From NCBI GenBank assembly GCA_003448835.1, contig DLXM01000344.1:9743-16546 (forward strand): a stretch of DNA of 6,804 bases, read 5' to 3'. Positions 1 through 5,822 of the stretch are shown here, one piece after another (position 1 is the stretch's first letter; each line of letters begins with the position of its first letter). The translations under genes and the position numbers were made by a program. The DNA is from Bacteroidota bacterium (lineage in GTDB: Bacteria > Bacteroidota > Rhodothermia > Balneolales > HLUCCA01). The notes beneath the pieces were generated by a model. It saw only the letters and a program-made list of their open reading frames with translations. It searched no databases and had not been told where the DNA came from.

Positions 1-469
1 CTACCGTTTGAGAGTTATAAATTATCGGTGCAAATTCCCCGGCCCGCGCACCATCATCCCGACCCACTCCAATCCAGTCATAATTAACCATCACTGAATC
101 GACATACACCAACTGATCCCACAGCACCTCTTGCATACCCACCACATCGGGACGATAAAACCTCATTAACGAAACCAAATGCTCCCGCCGGTTCATCCAC
201 CAATTCACCCCATCACGAGGCTCATTGTACCGGATATTATACGTCATGAAGCTGGACTCCTTTGGACCATCTAGTATATCAGCCAACTCTGCCAACGTTA
301 GATTTTCATTCAGCGCACCATTTAAATTCAAATACTCTGCAAGTGATTTAGCACGAGATTCTTTTGTAATAACAGTGTCTACACCAGATTCCTGAGCAAC
401 TAGTGATAATGGACTCACAATGATTAAAATTACAAAGATTGACCAAAGAAAATATTTGGGAACAAGCAT
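1..469 (-). CDS. Exported endonuclease/exonuclease/phosphatase family protein (3' end outside window)
   Basis: The first 156 codons of a minus-strand gene are visible, open to the left edge, starting at the ATG at 469-467. Residues 1-25 form a signal peptide: a Lys at 5, a hydrophobic core at about 7-24, and a likely cleavage after LSLVA. About 45 residues of uncharacterised, helix-prone sequence (30-72) follow. The EEP fold then begins at FMTYNIRYN (74-82), where Asn78 is the first active-site residue. Next come the NWWMNRR segment (89-95) and RPDVVGMQEV (106-115), where Glu114 is the Mg-binding glutamate. WIGVGRDDG (132-140) and AGEFAPIIY (143-151) are typical of the secreted EEP branch common in Bacteroidota. 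EEP proteins hydrolyse phosphodiester or phosphomonoester bonds; the substrate (nucleic acid, phospholipid or inositol phosphate) cannot be told from this half. The later catalytic Asp/His residues lie outside the window. No clear ribosome binding site is seen in the AT-rich leader. It is divergent from the cupin gene. Confidence 0.9.
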   Translation of the reverse strand, partial: MLVPKYFLWSIFVILIIVSPLSLVAQESGVDTVITKESRAKSLAEYLNLNGALNENLTLAELADILDGPKESSFMTYNIRYNEPRDGVNWWMNRREHLVSLMRFYRPDVVGMQEVLWDQLVYVDSVMVNYDWIGVGRDDGARAGEFAPIIYNSQTV

Positions 470-710
470 GACTATTTAATTTATTTCTAATTGAGTTTTA
501 CTTTTGCTTAAATCTAAAGAATTAACCTTCATAAAAGACCATATTCAAATTACAGATCATAATTCACATACCATATTTACACTACATTTTGAATATCCGC
601 TTTTTGCTTGCAATAAACATAAAAAAACATCAGCTTGTGGTCCGCATAAATGGTTTAAATAGACTTTGAGTTTCCAAAATGTACAAATCCCCAAAACAGT
701 TAATCATTAT
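470..710. other. AT-rich divergent intergenic region
   Basis: These 241 bases separate the divergent EEP and cupin genes and must contain promoters for at least one of them. The stretch is strongly AT-rich with several short A and T runs. I found no credible ORF, RNA gene or strong inverted repeat. A weak Bacteroidota-type promoter candidate for the plus strand is listed separately. On the minus strand, TAGATTTA (516-509) resembles the TAnnTTTG -7 box with one mismatch, but no TTG sits at the expected distance upstream. Confidence 0.6.
635..668 (+). promoter_or_regulatory. Weak candidate Bacteroidota-type promoter for the cupin gene
   Basis: TTG at 635-637 is followed after 22 bases by TAGACTTTG (660-668). 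This resembles the Bacteroidota sigma consensus TTG, about 19 bases, then TAnnTTTG, but with one extra base inside the -7 element and a slightly long spacer. It would start transcription at roughly 674-678, leaving a leader of about 35 bases before the ATG at 711. The match is imperfect and such short motifs occur by chance in AT-rich DNA. Confidence 0.2.
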
Positions 711-1163
711 ATGATGAAACCAACCATACGAATCCATACAGTTCTATTCCTGGCCTTTTTACTCAATCTTGGCTGTAACACCGTTCGAGTTAACTCACTA
801 CCAAACGAGTCCCCGCCAGTCGTTCAGGAACTCATCAAAACTACCCATAGCTGGGATGGGGCGCTTTTACCGGCATACCTTCAAGGGCAACCTGAAATTA
901 CTGTACTTCGGATCACCATCCCCGCGGGAACACGACTCGACATGCACCATCACCCCGTAATCAATGCCGGTGTCCTGATAAGTGGACAACTTACTGTTGT
1001 GACAACCGAAGGCAAGACACTACATCTGGAGGCAGGTGATCCAATCGTTGAGGTAATAAACACAGTACACTATGGGGTGAATCAAGGAAAAGTCCCGGCA
1101 GAAATTATTGTATTCTATGCTGGGGTTGTTGACACTCCTGTAACTGTTATCGAACCGTCTTGA
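711..1163 (+). CDS. Small cupin-domain protein, probable lipoprotein
   Basis: A 150-residue protein. I chose the ATG at 711 (a second ATG follows at 714) because it places a classic signal sequence at the N-terminus. The frame stays open upstream to a TTG at 666, which would bury that signal behind 15 extra residues. Residues 6-22 are hydrophobic and end in LLNLGC, a plausible but imperfect lipobox (Asn at -3) with Cys22. The rest is one cupin barrel. Motif 1 fits G(X)5HXH(X)3E(X)6G exactly in spacing (Gly73, His79, His81, Gly92), except that the glutamate position is Asn85. Motif 2 is represented by Gly109, His120 and Asn124. His79, His81 and His120 could bind a metal, perhaps with Glu114. 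The product is probably anchored in the periplasm, as an enzyme or small-ligand sensor; the substrate is unknown. The gene is divergent from the EEP gene and 198 bases upstream of the GMC operon, so it is probably a separate unit. Confidence 0.85.
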   Translation: MMKPTIRIHTVLFLAFLLNLGCNTVRVNSLPNESPPVVQELIKTTHSWDGALLPAYLQGQPEITVLRITIPAGTRLDMHHHPVINAGVLISGQLTVVTTEGKTLHLEAGDPIVEVINTVHYGVNQGKVPAEIIVFYAGVVDTPVTVIEPS

Positions 1164-1185
1164 AAGAGTCAAGGGTTTATACCCT
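1159..1185 (+). terminator. Weak overlapping hairpins at the cupin gene end
   Basis: CTTGA (1159-1163) pairs with TCAAG (1169-1173) across AAGAG. AGGGT (1172-1176) pairs with ACCCT (1181-1185) across TTAT. The arms share bases 1172-1173, so the two hairpins compete. Each stem is only 5 bp and no T-tract follows, so a strong intrinsic terminator is unlikely. A modest 3'-end or processing structure is possible. Confidence 0.2.
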
Positions 1186-1361
1186 ACTTTCATATGAAGA
1201 AAAGAAAAAGTTTTAGAAAAAATCACCCTCAGTCGGTTGTATTTTCGACAAAATAAATTCATTTTACGAAGTAAGACAAAAGGTAAGTTGTTCTCGCAAA
1301 GTGATGTAGATTGTGATTTCATCTGCCTCCATTTGAAACAAATCTTAGGTCAATAGAACGT
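1164..1361. other. Intergenic region upstream of the GMC operon
   Basis: This 198-base non-coding gap is the likely promoter region of the operon. It is AT-rich with a purine-rich stretch at 1196-1220. Two short symmetric elements stand out: a perfect 10-base palindrome TTCATATGAA at 1189-1198, and ATTTG-AAA-CAAAT at 1331-1343, which ends 18 bases before the GMC start codon. Either could be an operator half or a small leader hairpin, but both are short enough to occur by chance. I saw no good TTG...TAnnTTTG pair at proper spacing. A minus-strand ORF crossing 1020-1322 is not convincing as a gene. Confidence 0.5.
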
Positions 1362-3095
1362 ATGCAAATTAAAACATCAGGCGACATGTATGATGTCGTG
1401 ATAGTCGGTTCCGGTGCCGGTGGTGGAATGGCCGCCAAAATCTTAGCTCAGGCCGGACTCTCAATCGCAGTGATGGAGGCCGGTCCCGATTATGATCCGG
1501 CACGAGAAGAGGACCGAACTCAACTTCGTCCACCCTGGGAGTCACCCCGTCGAGGCGCAAATACCCAACGAGCTTTTGGTGATTTTGATGCTGCCTTTGG
1601 CGGTTGGGACATCGAAGGCGAACCCTACACCCGTGCTGAAGGCACTCAATTCGATTGGTTCAGATCTCGTATGCTCGGGGGACGTACCAACCACTGGGGA
1701 CGAATCTCGCTGCGATTTGGTCCGGACGATTTTAAACGCGGTGACATCGACGGACTCAGCGACAGCTGGCCGATCGGTTATGATGACATCAAACCCTATT
1801 ACGATAAAGTTGATCAATTAATTGGAGTTTTTGGTTCCAAAGAAGGTATTTACAATGAGCCGGATGGTTTTTTTCTGCCACCCCCAAAACCTCGCCTTCA
1901 CGAAATGTTCATCAAACAAGGGGCCGATAAAATCAACATCCCGGTTATTCCATCACGACTTTCAATTTTAACCCGACCCGTCAATACCGAACGAGGGGTG
2001 TGTTTTTATTGCAATCAGTGTAATCGTGGATGTATGGCTTATGCAGATTTTTCATCCAGTTCGTGCCTGGTAAAACCTGCTATGAAACAGGGAAAAGTCG
2101 ATCTTTACACGTTCGCAATGGTCCGCCAGGTCACAACTAACGACAAAGGTGAAGCGACCGGAGTGACCTACATCAATAAAGTCGACCTAAAAGAGTATAA
2201 AATCCGCGCTCGTATTGTAGTTTTAGGCGCTTCAGCCTGTGAATCTGCACGAATCATGCTCAATTCCAAATCGAAGACCCATCCAAATGGATTGGCAAAT
2301 AGTAGCGGAACCTTAGGCCATTATCTGCATGACTCAACCGGTACCGGGCGATCAGCTTTTATGCCCTCCCTCATCGATCGCGACCGTTATAATGAGGATG
2401 GTGTGGGTGGCGCTCATATTTATACCCCATGGTGGCTGGATGCCAAAAAATTAAATTTCGCCCGAGGGTATCACATAGAATACTGGGGCGGAATGGGAAT
2501 GCCCGGATACGGATTCGGTTTCGATATGGGAAGCATACGAAAATTTTTGTCCGACGAGTTTGGAACACCCATGCGAAATGGTGGGTATGGTGCTGGACTT
2601 AAACGGGATGTCCGCCGTCTTTATGGTGCCATGGTTGGGATGTCCGGACGTGGGGAAAGTATTCCACAGTACGATAACTATTGCGAAATCGACAATAACG
2701 TCATCGACAAATATGGAATTCCGGTGCTGAAATTTCATTATAAATGGACCGATCAGGAGGTCCAGCAGGCCAAACACATGCATGATACGTTTGAAGATTT
2801 GTTAAACTCTATGGGTGGCGTACTGATGGGATCGAAGCCCGAGGAAGATTCACAGTATGGACTCGCTGCACCGGGACGAATTATTCATGAGGTTGGAACT
2901 ACCCGCATGGGCAAAAACCCAAAAACGTCGGTGCTGAATAGTAATTGTCAGGCACATGACTGTAAAAACCTTTTCGTCGTAGATGGTGGTCCATTTGTAT
3001 CACAAGCCGACAAAAATCCGACTTGGACCATCCTTGCTCTTTCATGGAGAACATCCGACTACATTATCGATCAACTTAAAAAGCAGAACTTATGA
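1362..3095 (+). CDS. GMC family FAD-dependent oxidoreductase, catalytic subunit of a gluconate/glucoside dehydrogenase-type complex
   Basis: A 577-residue flavoprotein of full GMC length. Residues 11-41 form the FAD-binding Rossmann fold with GSGAGG at 16-21 and Glu39 for the ribose. LGGRTNHWGR (105-114) is the second flavin-contact motif. HEVGTTRMG begins at His509, the GMC catalytic histidine position, and Asn552 in KNPTWT supplies the H/N pair near the C-terminus. Cys214, Cys217, Cys220 and Cys224 form CX2CX2CX3C, in the region where sugar dehydrogenases such as FAD-glucose dehydrogenase carry an Fe-S cluster; an electron-relay role here is inferred. The family oxidises sugar or polyol hydroxyls; the exact substrate (gluconate, glycoside C3 or other) cannot be read off. 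There is no signal peptide of its own, as expected if it is co-exported with the Tat-bearing partner encoded next. Its TGA overlaps the next ATG. A second in-frame ATG at 1386 is possible, but the start at 1362 keeps only eight more residues. A weak AGG lies 12 bases upstream. Confidence 0.93.
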   Translation: MQIKTSGDMYDVVIVGSGAGGGMAAKILAQAGLSIAVMEAGPDYDPAREEDRTQLRPPWESPRRGANTQRAFGDFDAAFGGWDIEGEPYTRAEGTQFDWFRSRMLGGRTNHWGRISLRFGPDDFKRGDIDGLSDSWPIGYDDIKPYYDKVDQLIGVFGSKEGIYNEPDGFFLPPPKPRLHEMFIKQGADKINIPVIPSRLSILTRPVNTERGVCFYCNQCNRGCMAYADFSSSSCLVKPAMKQGKVDLYTFAMVRQVTTNDKGEATGVTYINKVDLKEYKIRARIVVLGASACESARIMLNSKSKTHPNGLANSSGTLGHYLHDSTGTGRSAFMPSLIDRDRYNEDGVGGAHIYTPWWLDAKKLNFARGYHIEYWGGMGMPGYGFGFDMGSIRKFLSDEFGTPMRNGGYGAGLKRDVRRLYGAMVGMSGRGESIPQYDNYCEIDNNVIDKYGIPVLKFHYKWTDQEVQQAKHMHDTFEDLLNSMGGVLMGSKPEEDSQYGLAAPGRIIHEVGTTRMGKNPKTSVLNSNCQAHDCKNLFVVDGGPFVSQADKNPTWTILALSWRTSDYIIDQLKKQNL

Positions 3096-3802
3096 GTATG
3101 AATCGCCGCGATTATTTAAAATTGATGCTCACCGGCACAGTCGGGACCGGATTGGTATTATCTGCCGGGTGTATGGATGACCCAACGAAACTAATTTCGG
3201 AGTCGGGTGCAGCACTCCAGCAATATGGACGCACACCTGAAGAGGTTGCTCATGACTTGAAGGTCATTGGTGAAACATTCTTCACAGAACACGAACGCAA
3301 AAAACTGGAAATCCTGGTTGATTTGATTGTCCCCCGGGACGACGTTTCTGGCAGTGCTACCGATGCAAAAGTGCCGGATTTCATCGAGTTTATGGTCAAG
3401 GATTTTCCACCATTTCAGCATCGGTTGCGAAGCGGACTTATGTGGATCGATCACGAATCGAATCGTAGGTTCGAGCAGGATTTTCTTTCAATTTCAGAAG
3501 CACAGCGTATTCAGATTCTGGATGACATTGCCTATCCGGATGACGTGAAGACTGAGTTTGCTGCAGCTTCCATGTTTTTTAATTCACTGAGAAATTTAAC
3601 CGTAACGGGATTCTTCACTACCCGAATCGGATTCGATGATCTGGGTTATGTGGGTAACACTCCGAACGAATGGGATGGAATTCCCGAGCATGTCATGAAT
3701 CGGTACAATTTCAAACCCGACCCAAAATATGCCGACGTTTACCTTAATCTTGAACAACGAAATGTCGTTGTACAATGGGATAATGAAGGTAACTTGATTT
3801 AA
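3092..3802 (+). CDS. Gluconate 2-dehydrogenase subunit 3 family protein with Tat/lipoprotein signal
   Basis: A 236-residue partner subunit. The N-terminus carries a twin-arginine motif, NRRDYLK (4-10), then a hydrophobic stretch and a lipobox LSAGC with Cys27, so it is predicted to be a Tat-exported lipoprotein. The subunit 3 domain (Pfam family 'gluconate 2-dehydrogenase subunit 3') runs from about FFTEHERKKLEILVDLIVP (63-81), through RDDVSGSATDAKVPDFIEF (82-100) and the LRSGLMWID helix (112-120), to LRNLTVTGFFTTRIGFDDLGY (166-186). The family is non-catalytic: it binds the flavin subunit, carries it through the Tat pathway and stabilises it. The gene starts with ATGA overlapping the GMC stop, which implies translational coupling and a fixed stoichiometry. 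The ATG at 3098 is an alternative start two codons later that keeps the whole signal. A membrane cytochrome c subunit, the usual third partner in characterised dehydrogenases of this kind, is not encoded nearby. Confidence 0.92.
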   Translation: MSMNRRDYLKLMLTGTVGTGLVLSAGCMDDPTKLISESGAALQQYGRTPEEVAHDLKVIGETFFTEHERKKLEILVDLIVPRDDVSGSATDAKVPDFIEFMVKDFPPFQHRLRSGLMWIDHESNRRFEQDFLSISEAQRIQILDDIAYPDDVKTEFAAASMFFNSLRNLTVTGFFTTRIGFDDLGYVGNTPNEWDGIPEHVMNRYNFKPDPKYADVYLNLEQRNVVVQWDNEGNLI

Positions 3803-3813
3803 TTGATGCCATA

Positions 3814-5790
3814 ATGATGCTAAAAAAACTGGTTTTAACTGGGTTCATTTTATTTTTGCAACTAAATTTCGTTGCATATTCGGAGGCAAAGGCCAATTCT
3901 TCCGCCGGACCAATCGCGTCATCTCATGTACTGGACAACACCTTCACGCAAGCTAATACTCGCACCACACTACCCGATTCATCCCCTGTACAGGCCAATA
4001 ACTCCCCAAAAATTGCTCTCACCTTTGTTCAGACAGAAACTTCCCGGACGCAAACCGCTACCCTAACCGCACCGACCGATTCGTCCTCCACAAAATCCGA
4101 TTTACATCAATTATTTGATGATTATTCCAGATTTAATGGAAATCCGGATGGATTTACTGAAGTTGAGGATACCACATTGTCAGAAACAGACAAAGAGGGT
4201 CCGGTTTTTCCGGATGTCAGCATCGAAGCCCTGCAAAAAAACAATGATCAGTTGACACGTTTTTTAGAGCGTCTACATGCCATTGATGAATCCGGTTTAT
4301 CAACACAAGATAACATCAGTTACCGGTTATTTGGGCGTATGCTCATGGATCGTATTGAAGCATTCGAACTGGGCGATCATTTGGTTCCTTTAGATGGCTG
4401 GTGGGACTTTCACGCTTCATTCGCTGAAACTCCGGTTCGTTCAAATTTTAGCAGTGTAAAAGACTATGAAAAATATATTGAACGCTTAAACGGGTATGGA
4501 GATCATACCGACCAATACATTACTCGTCTACGATCTGCCATTGAAGTTGGATGGGTGCGACCAAAAGTCATTCTCGAAAAGTACATCCCAACCATAGAAG
4601 CACTCGTCACAACTACCGAAGAAAGTTTATTTTCACGCCCATTTGACCAATTTCCTGAGTCCATTCCAGATTCAGCACAAACCCGGCTTCGTGAAATGGG
4701 AATTCGTGCGGTTTCTGATGTAGTCATCCCGGCTTATGATCGGTTTGCTCGTTTTATGCGAGATGAATACTATGTAGCTGCACCGGAAGAAATAGCCATT
4801 TCAAATCTAAATGGAGGCAAAGAATACTACGAACATTTAGTCCGGCATTATACCACTCTCCAGATTACACCGGACGAAGTTCACAAAATCGGACTCGATG
4901 AGGTCGCCCGAATCCGTCGAGAAATGGATGAAGCGATTGCAGCTACTGATTTTGATGGTAATTTCGAAGAATTTGTCCATTTTTTGCGTACAGATCCGCG
5001 TTTTTACGCAAAAACCGAAGAAGAACTCCTTCAATACACTTCCCTTATTCTCAAACGAATGGATGGCGAATTGCCCCGTTTATTTAAGCGACTCCCCCGA
5101 AATCCGTATGGTATCCGTGAAATTCCCGATCACATTGCACCTCGTATGACAACAGCATATTATAGCGGGGGTGCAGCAGACGGAACCCGGGCCGGATATT
5201 ATTATGTCAATACGTATGATCTGGCAAGCCGCCCATTTTATGAAGTTGAAGCTCTCTCCTTTCATGAAGCGGTTCCAGGACACCATCTTCAACTAACCTT
5301 ACAGCAAGAATTGGGAGAACTTCCACGATTCAGACAACAAAGTGGTTTCACTGTTTTTGTCGAGGGATGGGCTTTGTACTCCGAGCGACTCGGAATCGAA
5401 CTCGGATTTTATCAGGATCCATACAGCAATTTTGGTCGGTTAACTTATGAAATGTGGAGAGCGCTTCGACTTGTGGTTGATACCGGAATGCACTACAAAG
5501 GCTGGAGCCGGCAAGAAGCCATCGATTTTATGGCTGCAAACTCTGCCCTTACGATTTTGAACATCACGAATGAAGTGGATCGATATATATTCTGGCCCGG
5601 ACAATCACTGGCATACAAAACCGGTGAAATAAAAATCCGTCAGTTAAGAAAAGTTGCTGAAGACGAGCTCGGCGACAAATTTGATGTTCGCGAATTTCAT
5701 GATGTTGTACTCAGAAATGGAAGTATAACACTCGAAGTATTGGAGGAAGAAGTCAATTTCTGGATTAATACGGTTTCAGCTGCAGAATAA
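3814..5790 (+). CDS. Secreted DUF885 family protein, predicted zinc metallopeptidase
   Basis: A 658-residue exported protein. Residues 1-27 form a Sec signal peptide with Lys4-Lys5, a hydrophobic core and an Ala-Lys-Ala cleavage site at 25-27. Residues 28-95 are a Ser/Thr/Pro/Asn-rich, probably disordered linker. The DUF885 domain fills about 96-655. The core motif HEAVPGHH (484-491) is the family's predicted zinc site, an expanded relative of HExxH, and VEGWALYSERLG (516-527) contributes Glu517 and Glu524 as likely further metal or catalytic residues. WPGQSLAYKTG (594-604) and the closing NGSITLEVLEEEVNFW (635-650) are also family hallmarks. The family is grouped with metallopeptidases, but its natural substrates are poorly known. 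It starts 11 bases after the subunit 3 stop. Two ATGs in a row (3814 and 3817) could start it and no Shine-Dalgarno is evident, so translation may be coupled to the upstream gene. The assignment to DUF885 is secure; the peptidase activity is inferred. Confidence 0.92.
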   Translation: MMLKKLVLTGFILFLQLNFVAYSEAKANSSAGPIASSHVLDNTFTQANTRTTLPDSSPVQANNSPKIALTFVQTETSRTQTATLTAPTDSSSTKSDLHQLFDDYSRFNGNPDGFTEVEDTTLSETDKEGPVFPDVSIEALQKNNDQLTRFLERLHAIDESGLSTQDNISYRLFGRMLMDRIEAFELGDHLVPLDGWWDFHASFAETPVRSNFSSVKDYEKYIERLNGYGDHTDQYITRLRSAIEVGWVRPKVILEKYIPTIEALVTTTEESLFSRPFDQFPESIPDSAQTRLREMGIRAVSDVVIPAYDRFARFMRDEYYVAAPEEIAISNLNGGKEYYEHLVRHYTTLQITPDEVHKIGLDEVARIRREMDEAIAATDFDGNFEEFVHFLRTDPRFYAKTEEELLQYTSLILKRMDGELPRLFKRLPRNPYGIREIPDHIAPRMTTAYYSGGAADGTRAGYYYVNTYDLASRPFYEVEALSFHEAVPGHHLQLTLQQELGELPRFRQQSGFTVFVEGWALYSERLGIELGFYQDPYSNFGRLTYEMWRALRLVVDTGMHYKGWSRQEAIDFMAANSALTILNITNEVDRYIFWPGQSLAYKTGEIKIRQLRKVAEDELGDKFDVREFHDVVLRNGSITLEVLEEEVNFWINTVSAAE

Positions 5791-5810
5791 TCGGCAAATT
5801 TATCATCTAA

Positions 5811-5816
5811 AAGGAA
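5811..5816 (+). promoter_or_regulatory. Ribosome binding site of the NamZ-like gene
   Basis: AAGGAA lies six bases upstream of the ATG at 5823. It is the clearest Shine-Dalgarno match in the window and fixes this start. The gene follows the DUF885 stop by 32 bases, so it seems able to initiate independently within the operon. Confidence 0.55.
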
Positions 5817-5822
5817 ATAATA

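Noticed and set aside
666..710. TTG start giving a 165-residue cupin protein
   Set aside because: It adds 15 residues in front of a clear signal sequence, whereas the ATG at 711 puts the signal at the N-terminus.
1172..1185. Strong intrinsic terminator after the cupin gene
   Set aside because: The stem is only 5 bp and no T-run follows; it is kept as a weak candidate only.
1020..1322. Minus-strand 100-codon ORF across the cupin end and the gap
   Set aside because: The translation shows no recognisable domain or signal, and half of it is antisense to the well-supported cupin gene.
1328..1335. TCCATTTG as a -7 promoter box for the GMC operon
   Set aside because: It differs from TAnnTTTG at a key base and the nearest TTG (1311-1313) is only 14 bases upstream.
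1492..1821. Plus-strand 109-codon ORF in another frame of the GMC gene
   Set aside because: It is an out-of-frame shadow of a gene whose own frame shows clear GMC motifs.
2451..2783. Minus-strand 110-codon ORF inside the GMC gene
   Set aside because: It lies wholly antisense to conserved coding sequence and its translation resembles no protein family.
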